Numbered from the stretch's first letter, positions 42,180 to 53,400 are shown. The stretch: 64,000 nt of DNA from Pseudomonas saponiphila (GCF_900105185.1 NZ_FNTJ01000001.1:4422501-4486500), one strand, 5' to 3'. Made by a program: numbers and translations. The notes: generated by a model not told the origin, from the letters alone.

Positions 42180-44555
42180 TTACACCGCGCCCTGACCTTC
42201 GGCCAGGAAGAACCAGGTTTCCAGCACCGAGTCCGGATTCAACGAGACGCTTTCAATGCCCTGCTCCATCAGCCACTTGGCCAGGTCCGGGTGGTCCGAA
42301 GGGCCCTGGCCACAGATACCGATGTACTTGCCGGCCTTGTTGCAGGCGGCGATGGCATTGGCCAGCAGCTTCTTGACCGCAGGATTACGCTCGTCGAACA
42401 GGTGGGCGATGATCCCCGAGTCACGGTCCAGGCCCAGGGTCAGCTGGGTCAGGTCGTTGGAGCCGATGGAGAAACCATCGAAGTACTCGAGGAACTCCTC
42501 AGCCAGGATGGCGTTGGAAGGCAGTTCGCACATCATGATCACGCGCAGACCGTTTTCGCCGCGCTTGAGGCCATTTTCAGCCAGCAGATCAACCACTTGG
42601 CTGGCTTCGCCCAAGGTACGCACGAACGGCACCATGATTTCGACGTTGGTCAGGCCCATCTCGTTGCGCACGCGTTTCAGCGCACGGCATTCGAGCTCGA
42701 AGCAGTCACGGAAGGATTCGCTGATGTAGCGCGAGGCGCCACGGAAGCCCAGCATCGGGTTCTCTTCTTCCGGCTCGTAGAGCTTGCCGCCGATCAGGTT
42801 GGCGTATTCGTTGGACTTGAAGTCCGACAGACGTACGATGACCTTCTTCGGCGTGAACGCCGCGGCCAGGGTGCTGATGCCTTCAACCAGCTTGTCGACG
42901 TAGAAATCCACAGGATCGTGGTAGCCGGCAATACGCTTGTCGACGCTGTCCTTGATCTCTTGCGGCAGCCCGGCGTAGTTCAGCAGCGCCTTGGGGTGCA
43001 CGCCGATCATGCGGTTGATGATGAATTCCAGGCGGGCCAGGCCCACGCCGGCGTTCGGCAGTTGAGCGAAGTCGAAGGCGCGGTCCGGGTTGCCGACGTT
43101 CATCATGATCTTGAACGGCAGTTCCGGCATGGCGTCTACCGAGTTCTGCTTGACGTCGAAGCCCAACTCGCCTTCGAAGATCAGACCGGTGTCGCCTTCG
43201 GCGCAGGAAACGGTCACACCCTGGCCATCCTTCAACAGCTCGGTGGCGTTGCCGCAACCCACTACCGCCGGAATCCCCAATTCACGAGCGATGATCGCCG
43301 CGTGGCAGGTACGACCGCCACGGTTGGTGACGATGGCGCTGGCGCGCTTCATCACTGGTTCCCAGTCCGGGTCGGTCATGTCGGAAACCAGCACGTCACC
43401 GGCCTGGACCTTGTCCATCTCGGACACGTCCTTGATGATCCGCACCTTGCCGGCGCCGATGCGCTGGCCGATGGCGCGACCTTCCACCAGCACGGTGCCG
43501 GTTTCCTTGAGCAGGTAACGCTCCATGACGTTGGCCTGGGTACGGCTCTTCACGGTTTCCGGACGGGCCTGGACGATGTACAGCTTGCCGTCGTCGCCAT
43601 CCTTGGCCCACTCGATGTCCATCGGGCACTGGTAGTGCTTCTCGATGATCATCGCCTGCTTGGCCAGCTCGCTGACTTCGGCGTCGGTGAGGCAGAAACG
43701 TGCGCGATCGGCCGCGTCCACGTCCACGGTCTTCACCGAGCGACCGGCCTTGGCCTCGTCGCCGTAGATCATCTTGATCGCCTTGCTGCCCAGGTTGCGG
43801 CGCAGGATGGCCGGGCGGCCGGCTTCAAGGGTGTTCTTGTGGACGTAGAATTCGTCCGGGTTGACCGCGCCCTGGACCACGGTCTCACCCAGGCCGTAGG
43901 CACCGGTAATGAAGACCACGTCACGGAAGCCCGATTCGGTGTCGAGGGTGAACATCACGCCGGCGGTGCCGGTTTCCGAGCGCACCATGCGCTGCACACC
44001 GGCAGACAGGGCCACCAGCTTGTGGTCGAAACCCTGGTGTACGCGGTAGGAAATGGCGCGATCGTTGAACAGCGAGGCAAACACTTCCTTGGCCGCGCGG
44101 ATCACGTTGTCCACGCCACGGATGTTGAGGAAGGTTTCCTGCTGGCCGGCAAAGGAGGCATCCGGCAAGTCTTCGGCGGTGGCCGAGGAACGCACGGCTA
44201 CGGCGATGTCCGGGTTGCCTGCCGACAAGGCGGCGAATGCGCTGCGGATCTCGGTGTTGAGGCGCTCGGGGAACTCGGCCTCCATGATCCATTGACGGAT
44301 CTGCGCGCCGGTCTTGGCCAGGGCGTTGACATCATCGACATCCAGCGCATCGAGTGCCGCGTGGATCTGGTCGTTCAGGCCACTCAACTCAAGAAAATCA
44401 CGATAAGCCTGAGCTGTCGTGGCGAAGCCACCAGGGACCGATACGCCCGCACCTGCGAGGTTGCTGATCATCTCGCCCAGGGATGCGTTCTTGCCCCCCA
44501 CATGCTCAACATCGTGTTTGCCGAGCTTATCGAGGGAAACTACGTACTCTACCAA
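42180..44555 (-). CDS. ppsA: Phosphoenolpyruvate synthase
   Basis: 791 residues. An N-terminal ATP-grasp-like nucleotide domain ([20 protein letters not shown]) is followed by the swivelling phosphohistidine domain [20 protein letters not shown] (His about residue 415) and the C-terminal PEP/pyruvate barrel with [17 protein letters not shown]. It converts pyruvate and ATP to PEP, AMP and phosphate for gluconeogenesis. It is divergent from ppsR, which encodes its regulator. Confidence 0.97.
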   Translation of the reverse strand: MVEYVVSLDKLGKHDVEHVGGKNASLGEMISNLAGAGVSVPGGFATTAQAYRDFLELSGLNDQIHAALDALDVDDVNALAKTGAQIRQWIMEAEFPERLNTEIRSAFAALSAGNPDIAVAVRSSATAEDLPDASFAGQQETFLNIRGVDNVIRAAKEVFASLFNDRAISYRVHQGFDHKLVALSAGVQRMVRSETGTAGVMFTLDTESGFRDVVFITGAYGLGETVVQGAVNPDEFYVHKNTLEAGRPAILRRNLGSKAIKMIYGDEAKAGRSVKTVDVDAADRARFCLTDAEVSELAKQAMIIEKHYQCPMDIEWAKDGDDGKLYIVQARPETVKSRTQANVMERYLLKETGTVLVEGRAIGQRIGAGKVRIIKDVSEMDKVQAGDVLVSDMTDPDWEPVMKRASAIVTNRGGRTCHAAIIARELGIPAVVGCGNATELLKDGQGVTVSCAEGDTGLIFEGELGFDVKQNSVDAMPELPFKIMMNVGNPDRAFDFAQLPNAGVGLARLEFIINRMIGVHPKALLNYAGLPQEIKDSVDKRIAGYHDPVDFYVDKLVEGISTLAAAFTPKKVIVRLSDFKSNEYANLIGGKLYEPEEENPMLGFRGASRYISESFRDCFELECRALKRVRNEMGLTNVEIMVPFVRTLGEASQVVDLLAENGLKRGENGLRVIMMCELPSNAILAEEFLEYFDGFSIGSNDLTQLTLGLDRDSGIIAHLFDERNPAVKKLLANAIAACNKAGKYIGICGQGPSDHPDLAKWLMEQGIESVSLNPDSVLETWFFLAEGQGAV

Positions 44556-44729
44556 GGTGATCTCTCCACTAACTGTGTTGGAAAAGCTCAGAAGCCGGCT
44601 GCTCGGGGGAGCGATTGCCCGCTATATGGCCTGGACCTGGAAAATAAGTGAGAATGCGGGCCATTCCCGGCCGACAAATCGCGCCTATCATATCCAAGAA
44701 TCGTCACTAGCTTAAGGCCCAAGCCGCAA

Positions 44730-45548
44730 ATGAAACGATCTGCTTTCTTTATTTCCGATGGTACCGGTATCACAGCGGAAACCCTCGGCCAGAGCCTGTT
44801 GGCGCAGTTCGAAAACATTACCTTCAGCAAAATCACGCGGCCGTACATCGACAGCATGGAAAAAGCGCGGGCCATGGTACAGCAAATCAATATGGCCGCC
44901 GAAAAAGACGGCTATCGCCCGATCATTTTCGACACCATCGTCAATCAGGATATTCGTGAGATTCTCGCCACCTCCAATGGTTTCATGATCGACATCTTCT
45001 CGACCTTCCTCGCGCCCCTGGAACAGGAACTCAGCGAGCATTCTTCCTACTCCGTCGGCAAATCCCACTCCATTGGCCACAACTCCAACTACATGGAGCG
45101 GATCGAGGCGGTGAACTTCGCCCTGGACAACGACGACGGCGCCCGCACCCACTACTACGACAAGGCCGACCTGATCCTGGTGGGCGTGTCGCGCTGCGGC
45201 AAGACCCCGACCTGCCTGTACATGGCCATGCAATTCGGCATCCGCGCGGCCAACTACCCGTTGACCGAAGAAGACATGGAACGCCTGCAACTGCCCAATG
45301 CCCTGCGCGCCCACAAGCACAAGCTGTTCGGCCTGACCATCGACCCCGACCGCCTCACCGCGATCCGCAACGAGCGCAAGCCCAACAGCCGCTACTCCAG
45401 CTACGCCCAGTGCGAATTCGAAGTGCGCGAAGTGGAAAACCTGTTCCGCCGCGAGAACATTCCCCATATCAATTCCACGCATTTCTCGGTGGAAGAGATC
45501 TCGGCCAAGATCCTCGTGGAAAAAGGCGTGGAGCGCCGCTTCAAGTAG
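44730..45548 (+). CDS. ppsR: PEP synthase regulatory protein (kinase/pyrophosphorylase)
   Basis: 272 residues of the DUF299 family. The opening [20 protein letters not shown] and the P-loop [11 protein letters not shown] (about residue 152) are diagnostic. It inactivates PpsA by ADP-dependent phosphorylation of an active-site threonine and reactivates it by phosphate-dependent dephosphorylation. Divergent from ppsA across a 174-base promoter region. Confidence 0.96.
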   Translation: MKRSAFFISDGTGITAETLGQSLLAQFENITFSKITRPYIDSMEKARAMVQQINMAAEKDGYRPIIFDTIVNQDIREILATSNGFMIDIFSTFLAPLEQELSEHSSYSVGKSHSIGHNSNYMERIEAVNFALDNDDGARTHYYDKADLILVGVSRCGKTPTCLYMAMQFGIRAANYPLTEEDMERLQLPNALRAHKHKLFGLTIDPDRLTAIRNERKPNSRYSSYAQCEFEVREVENLFRRENIPHINSTHFSVEEISAKILVEKGVERRFK

Positions 45549-45575
45549 GCCGCGCCACAACTTCAAGCAGCCCGA

Positions 45576-45601
45576 CGTGGCAAGGAGTCATCCCTGCCAC
45601 G
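45576..45601. terminator. Hairpin between ppsR and the MocR pseudogene
   Basis: CGTGGCA and TGCCACG pair around about 12 bases, between two convergent genes. No T-tract; weak support. Confidence 0.3.
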
Positions 45602-45622
45602 AGGCTTGCCCTCATCACCCCG

Positions 45623-47018
45623 TCACCATCCCGGCAATCCGCGCTCCTGGCGCAACGCCGTGGCCAGGGCAGCAAAGCCCTCGGTCAGCTTCCGATCATC
45701 GGCCGTGGTGTTGCAGACACTGGCACGAATGAACTGCGGCACCGCCGCCTGGCCCACGGCAAAGGTCTCGGCAGTGGCCACCAGGTAGTGCTGTTGCTTC
45801 AAGTGCACCTCGATCTCCGAGGCCCGCCAGGGTTCGGGAACACGGATCCAGAAATGCGGGCAAGTCTCTGGACTGCGCCACTGCAACCCTTGCAATAGAC
45901 CCGCCACCAGCCCCTTGCGCCGGGTGATCTCGAGCATTTGCTGCTGACGCAGGCGTTCGGCAATACCGTTGTCGATCCAACCGGCAGCCAATTCCAGGGT
46001 TAACGGCGTGGCCATCCAGCAGGTCGCCCGCAGCGCTGCGGCCAATCGCCCCACCAGCGCTGGCGGCCCGCACAGGAAGCCGACCCGCAACCCCGCCGCC
46101 ACGGCCTTGCTCAGGCTGCTGATCAGCACCGTGCGCTCAGGGGCAAAATGCGCCAACGGCGCCGGCCGCCGGGCCATCAGCACCGCGTGGGTTTCATCTT
46201 CCAGAATCAACAGGTTGTGCCGCCGACAGACCTCAGCGATCGCCTCCCGGCGCGCCACGGACTGCACCGCAGTGCTGGGGTTCTGCAAGGTCGGCGTGCA
46301 ATACAGGGCCGCCAGCCGGTGGTGCCGGCACGCCTCCTCCAGCGCTTCGGGCAGCAGCCCCTGCTCATCCATGGGCAGGCCCAGCAACTTGATTCCCTGC
46401 ATACGGGCGGTACTGATCAGGCCCGGATAGGTCAGGTGCTCGGTGGCCAGGGTATCCCCGGCCTTGAGCAGCGCCAGCAGGGCAACATGCAAGCCGTGCT
46501 GGGCGCCGTTGACGCAAATCACCTGCGAGGCATCGACCTGCAACCCTTCCTGGGTCAACCAGCGCGCACCGGCCTCGCGATAGCGCGCCAGCCCGGCCTC
46601 CGGGCTGTAGCGCGCCACCTCCAGCAACCCCTCGGGATCGTCCGCCAGCGCCCGTAGGCCCTGAGCGATGAAACGGCTCTCCGGCCCGGGGATATGCGTA
46701 TTGCGGCTCATGTCGAACATCGCGGGCGACTCTTCCCCGACGTGGCGAAACCCCACGTCGCGCGGGCGCTGCAAATCATCCTGACGCACGTAGGTGCCAT
46801 CACCGACCCGCGCCACCACCTGCCCCACGCGCTCCAGCTCGGCATAGGCGCGACTGATGGTGCCAATGGGGAAACAGCTTGCTGCCAGGGGCCAGCAGCC
46901 CTTGCTCAATGCCCTGATCCAGTGCGTCGGCCAGGCGCTTGTACTTGGGCCCCGCCCCTTCGCGCAAGGCGGAATGCAACATTGACACCATGCCAATACT
47001 TACTTTGACAGCCATCAT
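45623..47018 (-). pseudogene. MocR-family regulator (GntR wHTH + aminotransferase), frameshifted
   Basis: The N-terminus reads correctly from ATG 47018 (SMLHSALREGAGPKYKRLAD, then ALDQGIEQGLLAPGSKL) and then loses sense. The family sequence resumes in another frame from about 46867 (IGTISRAYAELERVGQVVAR) and continues through a complete PLP-dependent aminotransferase-like domain (VNGAQHGLHVALLALLKAGD; SSLSKAVAAGLRVGF) to 45623. Only seven bases (46868-46874) separate SKL from IGTIS, where relatives have about 13 residues of the winged helix, so some 32 bases appear deleted. No intact DNA-binding domain can be made. It is divergent from an EamA exporter, the usual partner. A sequencing error cannot explain the missing residues by itself. 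Confidence 0.82.
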
Positions 47019-47108
47019 TTACCCCAATAACGTGCTTTACAGGTTCAATAACCGGAAATGACTCGCTCAATATAGGGGTCAATTACCGATCACGAAAGGA
47101 GTGTCAGC

Positions 47109-48071
47109 GTGACCACAAGCACCACGGCAGCACCTATCACCCAAGCGCCTTCGCGCCCCTGGCTCGCCACGCTGGTGACCTGCACCCTGTTCCTGATTGT
47201 CTGCCTGAGCTGGGGCACCACCTGGCTGGGGATCAAGGTCGCCGTGGCCAGCACGCCGCCCCTGACCGCAGCCGGACTGCGCTTTTTGATCGCCTTTCCG
47301 CTGTTTGCCTGCTTCGCCTGGCTGCGCCGCGAACCGCTGATGTTTCCCAAGGGCAGCCGCGGTTTCCTGCTGTTCGTCACCCTGTGCTACTTCAGCCTGC
47401 CCTATACCTTGCTCAACTACGGTGAGGTGCACGTGTCCTCGGGGCTGACCGCCCTGCTGTTCAGCTGCATGCCGGTGTTCATCCTGATCTTTTCCGCCCT
47501 GCTGCTGCGGGAAAAAATCCACCTGGCACAGATACTCGGCATCGCCGTCGGTTTTGCCAGCCTGTTCCAGATCATTCGCGGCCAGGGCCTGCTCAACGAT
47601 CACAACGAACTCTCGGGAGTGCTGGCGATTCTCGGCGCGGCGCTGCTGCATGCCTTGTGCTACGTCGTCACCAAGAAACACGGGAATGCCATTAGCGTCA
47701 TCACCTACAACGCCCTGCCGATCGGCATCGCCGGCCTGCTGCTGTGCCTGGCCGGCCTGTGGATGGAAACCCCGGATTTCTCGGCCATCAGCCCGCGCTC
47801 CTGGGGCGCCCTGCTGTACCTGGGGCTGGTCGCCTCGGTGGGCGGTTTTATCGTCTACTTCTTCCTGCTCAAGCGCCTGAATCCGGTGATCCTGTCCTTC
47901 GTCTTCATCATCTTCCCGGTGTTCGCGGTGATCATCGGTGCCTGGTACGAAGGCCTGAGCCTGTCCAGCGACCTGCTGCTGTATGCCTCGACCCTGCTCG
48001 GCGGCTTCGCCATCACCAAATTGCCGCTGGATAAATGGCTGTCCAGAAAGACGGGTAAAGAAATTCTGTAG
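47109..48071 (+). CDS. EamA/DMT-family transporter
   Basis: 320 residues from GTG 47109, preceded by AAAGGAGTG. Ten hydrophobic helices in two EamA repeats; the first contains LSWGTTWLGIKVAV and the second VLAILGAALLHALCYVVTKK. Members export amino acids or metabolites or take up unknown compounds. The divergent MocR regulator would normally control it; here that regulator is broken, so expression may be altered. Confidence 0.9.
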   Translation: MTTSTTAAPITQAPSRPWLATLVTCTLFLIVCLSWGTTWLGIKVAVASTPPLTAAGLRFLIAFPLFACFAWLRREPLMFPKGSRGFLLFVTLCYFSLPYTLLNYGEVHVSSGLTALLFSCMPVFILIFSALLLREKIHLAQILGIAVGFASLFQIIRGQGLLNDHNELSGVLAILGAALLHALCYVVTKKHGNAISVITYNALPIGIAGLLLCLAGLWMETPDFSAISPRSWGALLYLGLVASVGGFIVYFFLLKRLNPVILSFVFIIFPVFAVIIGAWYEGLSLSSDLLLYASTLLGGFAITKLPLDKWLSRKTGKEIL

Positions 48072-48149
48072 GAGCGAGCTTGCTCGCGAAGGCTCTAAGG
48101 ATGCCGCACCTGATCAGCGAGTCCGCGTTGAGATTCATCGCGAGCAAGG
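48068..48149. repeat. REP-like repeat between EamA and prpF
   Basis: GTAGGAGCGAGCTTGCTCGC at 48068 with a degenerate opposite arm TCGCGAGCAAGG near 48139. It lies between convergent genes. Confidence 0.75.
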
Positions 48150-48224
48150 GGCGTTGCTCAGCGATTGGATGACAAGGTCACGCCGGCGGTGGTGGAGAGC
48201 CCTACCACCGCCAGCGCTTGCTGC

Positions 48225-49415
48225 TTAGAAGCAGTCGCCGGGCACGCGCACCCAGCCTTCCATCAGCACCCGCGCACTGCGGCTCATGATGGCCTTGACC
48301 ACGGTCCAGTCACCGTCGCTTTGAGTGGCTTCGGCGCCGACGCGCAAGGTGCCCGATGGGTGACCAAAACGCACCGCGCTGCGCGCACCGCCGCCGGCCG
48401 CCAGGTTGACCAGGGTCCCGGGAATCGCCGCCGCGGTGCCGATGGCGACCGCCGCGGTGCCCATCATCGCGTGGTGCAGCTTGCCCATGGACAGAGCGCG
48501 CACCAGCAGGTCGACATCCCCGGCCTTGATCGTCTTGCCACTGGAAGCCTGGTAATCCGCAGGGGGCGCGACAAAGGCCACTTTCGGCGTGTGCTGGCGC
48601 TGGGCGGCTTGGTCCAGGTGCTGGATCAGGCCCATGCGCAGAGCACCGTGGGCGCGGATGGTTTCGAACATCGCCAGGGCCTTGGGGTCGCCATTGATGT
48701 CGCCCTGCAGCTCGGTGCCGCGATAACCGATGTCCGCCGCGTTGATGAAGATGGTGGGAATCCCGGCATTGATCAGGGTCGCCTTGAAGGTCCCGACACC
48801 GGGCACTTGCAGATCGTCCACCAGGTTGCCGGTGGGGAACATCGAACCGCCGGCGCCCTCTTCCTCGGCCGCCGGATCGAGGAACTCCAGCTGCACTTCG
48901 GCCGCCGGGAAGGTCACGCCGTCCAGCTCGAAATCACCGGTTTCCTGAACCTCGCCGTTGGTGATCGGCACGTGGGCGATGATGCTCTTGCCGATATTGG
49001 CCTGCCAGATACGCACCACCGCCACGCCGTTCTGCGGAATGCGCGCCGGGTCCACCAGGCCGCTGCTGATGGCAAACGAGCCGACCGCCGCCGAGAGGTT
49101 GCCGCAGTTGCCGCTCCAGTCGACGAAGGCCTTGTCGATGGCCACCTGACCGAACAGGTAGTCGACGTCGTGATCGGCCTTGATGCTCTTGGACAGGATC
49201 ACCGTCTTGCTGGTGCTGGAGGTGGCGCCGCCCATGCCGTCGATCTGCTTGTCATAGGGATCGGGGCTGCCGATCACCCGCAACAGCAGGGCATCGCGGG
49301 CCGCGCCCGGCAGCTGCGCGGCCTCGGGCAGGTCCTTGAGGTTGAAGAACACACCCTTGCTGGTGCCGCCACGCATGTAGGTGGCGGGAATCTTGATTTG
49401 CGCTACGAATGCCAT
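48225..49415 (-). CDS. prpF: 2-methylaconitate cis-trans isomerase PrpF
   Basis: 396 residues. The diaminopimelate-epimerase-like fold is recognisable from PATYMRGGTSKGVFFNLKDL, GSPDPYDKQIDGMGGATSST and the SGNCGNLSAAVG segment. PrpF isomerises trans-2-methylaconitate made by AcnD into the cis form. It lies directly downstream of acnD as the last gene of the prp cluster. Confidence 0.95.
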   Translation of the reverse strand: MAFVAQIKIPATYMRGGTSKGVFFNLKDLPEAAQLPGAARDALLLRVIGSPDPYDKQIDGMGGATSSTSKTVILSKSIKADHDVDYLFGQVAIDKAFVDWSGNCGNLSAAVGSFAISSGLVDPARIPQNGVAVVRIWQANIGKSIIAHVPITNGEVQETGDFELDGVTFPAAEVQLEFLDPAAEEEGAGGSMFPTGNLVDDLQVPGVGTFKATLINAGIPTIFINAADIGYRGTELQGDINGDPKALAMFETIRAHGALRMGLIQHLDQAAQRQHTPKVAFVAPPADYQASSGKTIKAGDVDLLVRALSMGKLHHAMMGTAAVAIGTAAAIPGTLVNLAAGGGARSAVRFGHPSGTLRVGAEATQSDGDWTVVKAIMSRSARVLMEGWVRVPGDCF

Positions 49416-49476
49416 GAATTTCAGGTCCCGATAATGACCGGGGGCGGTGCCTTGCGGCCCGCCCCCGGTACGTTGC

Positions 49477-52071
49477 TTAGCTGGCTACGGCCGATTCCAG
49501 GAAGTCCTGGGCGAAGCGTTGCAGCACCCCGCCCGCCTCGTAGATCGACACTTCTTCGGCGGTGTCGAGGCGACAGGTCACTGGCACCTCCAACCGCTCG
49601 CCGTCACGGCGATGGATCACCAGGGTCAACTGCGCCCGTGGCGTGCGTTCGCCGATCACGTCGTAGGTTTCAGTGCCGTCGATGCCCAGGGTCTTGCGGT
49701 CGGTGCCGGCAAGGAACTCCAGCGGCAGCACGCCCATGCCCACCAGGTTGGTACGGTGGATGCGCTCGAAGCCTTCGGCGACGATCGCTTCCACACCCGC
49801 CAGGCGCACGCCCTTGGCTGCCCAGTCGCGGGACGAGCCCTGGCCATAGTCGGCGCCGGCAATGATGATCAGCGGCTGTTTGCGCTGCATGTAGGTTTCG
49901 ATGGCTTCCCACATCCGCGTGACTTTGCCTTCCGGCTCGATCCGCGCCAGGGAGCCCTGCTTGACCTTGCCGTTCTCCTGGACCATTTCGTTGAACAGTT
50001 TCGGGTTGGCGAAGGTCGCGCGCTGGGCGGTCAGGTGGTCGCCACGGTGGGTCGCGTAGGAGTTGAAGTCCTCTTCCGGCAGGCCCATTTTTGCCAGGTA
50101 CTCGCCGGCCGCGCTGTCCAGCATGATGGCGTTGGACGGCGACAGGTGGTCGGTGGTGATGTTGTCCGGCAGCACCGCCAGCGGGCGCATGCCCTTGAGG
50201 CTGCGCTCCCCGGCCAAGGCCCCTTCCCAGTAAGGCGGACGGCGGATGTAGGTGCTCTGCGGACGCCAGTCGTACAGCGGCTCGACTTTCGGCCCGGTGT
50301 CTTCGTGGATGGCGAACATCGGGATGTAGACCTTGCGGAACTGCTCGGGCTTCACCGCGGCCTTGACCACGGCGTCGATCTCTTCGTCGCTCGGCCAGAT
50401 GTCCTTGAGGCGGATTTCCCGGCCGTTGGCGTCCAGGCCCAGCACGTCCTTCTCGATATCGAAACGGATGGTGCCGGCAATCGCGTAGGCCACCACCAGC
50501 GGCGGCGAAGCCAGGAAGGCCTGCTTGGCATAAGGGTGGATGCGCCCGTCGAAGTTGCGGTTGCCCGAGAGCACGGCGGTGGCGTACAGGTCGCGGTCGA
50601 TGATCTCTTTCTGGATCACCGGGTCCAGCGCGCCGGACATGCCGTTGCAGGTGGTGCAGGCAAAGGCCACCACGCCAAAGCCCAGTTGCTCCAGCTCATG
50701 GCCCAGGCCGGCTTCTTCCAGGTACATGGCCACGGTTTTCGAACCCGGGGCCAGGGACGACTTGACCCACGGCTTGCGGGTCAGCCCCAGCTTGTTGGCG
50801 TTGCGCGCCAGCAGGCCGGCGGCGATCACGTTGCGCGGGTTGCTGGTGTTGGTGCAGCTGGTGATGGCGGCGATGATCACCGCGCCGTCGGGCATCTGCC
50901 CCGGCACTTCGGACCACTGCCCGGCAATGCCCTTGGCCGCCAGGTCGCTGGTGGCGACCCGGGCGTGGGGGTTGCTCGGCCCGGCCATGTTGCGCACCAC
51001 CGACGACAGGTCGAACTGCAAGCCGCGCTCGTAGCGCGCGCTCTTCAGGCTGTCGGCCCACAGGCCGGTGTGCCTGGCGTAGCTTTCGACCAGACGCACC
51101 TGCTGGTCTTCACGACCGGTGAGCTTGAGGTAGTCGATGGTCTGCTGGTCGATGTAGAACATCGCCGCGGTGGCGCCGTATTCAGGGGCCATGTTGGAGA
51201 TGGTGGCGCGGTCGCCCAGGGTCAGTGCCGCGGCGCCTGCGCCGAAGAACTCCAGCCAGGCCCCTACCACTTTCTGCTTGCGCAGGAACTCGGTCAGCGC
51301 CAGCACCATGTCGGTGGCGGTGATCCCGGGTTGCAGCTTGCCGGTGAGCTCGACGCCGATGATTTCCGGCAGGCGCATCCACGAAGCGCGGCCGAGCATG
51401 ACGTTCTCGGCTTCCAGGCCGCCGACGCCGATGGCGATCACCCCCAGGGCATCGACGTGCGGGGTGTGGCTGTCGGTGCCGACGCAGGTATCGGGGAAAG
51501 CCACACCGTCGCGCACCTGGATCACCGGGGACATTTTCTCCAGGTTGATCTGGTGCATGATGCCGTTGCCCGGCGGAATCACGTCGACGTTCTTGAAGGC
51601 CTTCTTGGTCCAGTTGATGAAGTGGAAACGGTCTTCGTTGCGCCGGTCTTCGATGGCGCGGTTCTTGTCGAAGGCGTCCGGGTCGAAGCCGCCGCACTCC
51701 ACGGCCAGGGAGTGGTCGACGATCAGTTGGGTCGGCACCACCGGGTTGACCAGGGCCGGGTCACCGCCCTGGTCGGCGATGGCGTCGCGCAGGCCGGCCA
51801 GGTCCACCAGCGCGGTCTGGCCGAGGATGTCGTGGCACACCACGCGGGCCGGGAACCAAGGAAAGTCCAGGTCGTCGCGGCGTTCGATCAGTTGCCCGAG
51901 GGAGGCGTTGAGGGTCGCCGGATCACAGCGCCGCACCAGGTTTTCCGCCAGTACGCGGGAGGTGTAGGGCAGGCTGTCGTAGGCACCGGGTTGCAGCGCA
52001 TCGACCGCCGCGCGGGCGTCGAAATAGTCCAGCTGGCTGCCGGGCAGCGTCTTGCGAAATTCAGTGTTCAT
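49477..52071 (-). CDS. acnD: 2-methylcitrate dehydratase, Fe-S dependent (AcnD)
   Basis: 864 residues. Aconitase-family cluster cysteines lie in the ITSCTNTSNPRN and ACTTCNGMSG segments; DSHTPHVDALG and the C-terminal swivel domain (DYGQGSSRDWAAKG) are present. AcnD with PrpF replaces PrpD in the methylcitrate cycle, dehydrating 2-methylcitrate. A REP-like palindrome separates it from prpC. Confidence 0.96.
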   Translation of the reverse strand: MNTEFRKTLPGSQLDYFDARAAVDALQPGAYDSLPYTSRVLAENLVRRCDPATLNASLGQLIERRDDLDFPWFPARVVCHDILGQTALVDLAGLRDAIADQGGDPALVNPVVPTQLIVDHSLAVECGGFDPDAFDKNRAIEDRRNEDRFHFINWTKKAFKNVDVIPPGNGIMHQINLEKMSPVIQVRDGVAFPDTCVGTDSHTPHVDALGVIAIGVGGLEAENVMLGRASWMRLPEIIGVELTGKLQPGITATDMVLALTEFLRKQKVVGAWLEFFGAGAAALTLGDRATISNMAPEYGATAAMFYIDQQTIDYLKLTGREDQQVRLVESYARHTGLWADSLKSARYERGLQFDLSSVVRNMAGPSNPHARVATSDLAAKGIAGQWSEVPGQMPDGAVIIAAITSCTNTSNPRNVIAAGLLARNANKLGLTRKPWVKSSLAPGSKTVAMYLEEAGLGHELEQLGFGVVAFACTTCNGMSGALDPVIQKEIIDRDLYATAVLSGNRNFDGRIHPYAKQAFLASPPLVVAYAIAGTIRFDIEKDVLGLDANGREIRLKDIWPSDEEIDAVVKAAVKPEQFRKVYIPMFAIHEDTGPKVEPLYDWRPQSTYIRRPPYWEGALAGERSLKGMRPLAVLPDNITTDHLSPSNAIMLDSAAGEYLAKMGLPEEDFNSYATHRGDHLTAQRATFANPKLFNEMVQENGKVKQGSLARIEPEGKVTRMWEAIETYMQRKQPLIIIAGADYGQGSSRDWAAKGVRLAGVEAIVAEGFERIHRTNLVGMGVLPLEFLAGTDRKTLGIDGTETYDVIGERTPRAQLTLVIHRRDGERLEVPVTCRLDTAEEVSIYEAGGVLQRFAQDFLESAVAS

Positions 52072-52143
52072 GGTCAGGGGACTCGATCACGGTAGTTTCA
52101 AAGGGAGCGTCCGGCTCCGGGTTGAATGGGCACCTGCCCTGGT

Positions 52144-52229
52144 TGGAGCGAGCTTGCTCGCGAAGACTGAAGCCGATCGGGCATCGCCGTCGGCTGGTCC
52201 ATCGCGATCGCGAGCAAGCTCGCTCCTAC
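52144..52229. repeat. REP-like inverted repeat between prpC and acnD
   Basis: GGAGCGAGCTTGCTCGCGA at 52145-52163 pairs perfectly with 52208-52226. It sits inside the prp operon on the acnD-proximal side. Confidence 0.88.
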
Positions 52230-52272
52230 AGGTTCGTGGTGCATTCAAGCCGCGGTGCCGGCGCCCTCCCGG

Positions 52273-53400
52273 TCAGCGGCGTTCGATTGGCACGAACTTG
52301 CGCTGTTCAACGCCGATGTACTCGGCGCTTGGACGGATGATGCGGTTGTTGCCGCGCTGCTCGAACACGTGGGCGGCCCAGCCGGTCAGGCGCGAGCAGA
52401 CGAAGATCGGGGTGAACAGCTTGGTCGGGATGCCCATGAAGTGGTAAGCCGAGGCATGGTAGAAGTCGGCGTTGGGGAACAGCTTCTTCTGCTCCCACAT
52501 GGTCTTGTCGATGGCTTCGGAAACCGGGAACAGCACCTTGTCACCGACTTCGTCGGCCAGCTTCTTCGACCAGCCCTTGATCACCTCGTTGCGCGGGTCG
52601 CTGTCTTTGTAGATCGCATGGCCAAAGCCCATGATCTTGTCCTTGCGCTCCAGCATCCGCAGCAACTCGGCGGTCGCCTCTTCAGGGCTGTGGAAGCGCT
52701 CGATCAGTTCCATGGCCGCCTCGTTGGCGCCACCGTGCAGCGGCCCGCGCAGCGAGCCGATGGCCGCGGTGACACACGAATACAGGTCCGACAGGGTCGA
52801 GGCGCAGACCCGGGCGGTGAAGGTCGAAGCGTTGAATTCGTGCTCGGCGTAGAGAATCAGCGAGACGTTCATCACCTTGACGTGCAAGTCGCTGGGCTTC
52901 TTGCCATGCAGCAGGTGCAGGAAGTGACCACCGATGGTCTGCTCGTCGCTGACGCAGTTGATGCGCACGCCTTCATGGCTGAAGCGGTACCAGTAACACA
53001 TGATCGCCGGGAAGGCCGCCAGCAGGCGGTCGGTGACGTCGTGCTGCTGGGAGAAATCCTGCTCCGGCTCGATGTTGCCGAGGAACGAGCAGCCGGTACG
53101 CATCACATCCATCGGATGGGCCTGGGCCGGAATCCGCTCCAGCACTTCCTTCAGGGCCTGGGGCAGGTCACGCAGCTTGCTCAGCTTGGCGCTGTAGGCG
53201 GCCAGTTGTTCCTTGGTCGGCAGGTCGCCGTACAGCAGCAGGTAGGCGACTTCCTCGAACTGTGCATCGGCCGCCAGTTCGCGCACGTCATAGCCACGGT
53301 AGGTCAATCCGGCACCGGCCTGGCCCACGGTGGATAGCGCGGTTTGCCCGGCGACCTGACCGCGCAGACCTGCACCACTCAATACTTTTGCTTCGGCCAT
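52273..53400 (-). CDS. prpC: 2-methylcitrate synthase
   Basis: 375 residues from ATG 53400, with GGAGAG upstream. Citrate-synthase catalytic residues lie in GALRGPLHGGANEAA-like LRGPLHGGANEAAM and GFGHAIYKDSDPRNEVIK. It condenses propionyl-CoA and oxaloacetate. The context prpB-prpC-acnD-prpF distinguishes it from the housekeeping citrate synthase. Confidence 0.95.
   Translation of the reverse strand: MAEAKVLSGAGLRGQVAGQTALSTVGQAGAGLTYRGYDVRELAADAQFEEVAYLLLYGDLPTKEQLAAYSAKLSKLRDLPQALKEVLERIPAQAHPMDVMRTGCSFLGNIEPEQDFSQQHDVTDRLLAAFPAIMCYWYRFSHEGVRINCVSDEQTIGGHFLHLLHGKKPSDLHVKVMNVSLILYAEHEFNASTFTARVCASTLSDLYSCVTAAIGSLRGPLHGGANEAAMELIERFHSPEEATAELLRMLERKDKIMGFGHAIYKDSDPRNEVIKGWSKKLADEVGDKVLFPVSEAIDKTMWEQKKLFPNADFYHASAYHFMGIPTKLFTPIFVCSRLTGWAAHVFEQRGNNRIIRPSAEYIGVEQRKFVPIERR

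Noticed and set aside
51170..51967. 265-codon frame opposite acnD
   Set aside because: Antisense shadow of a well-conserved enzyme; no start signal or motif.
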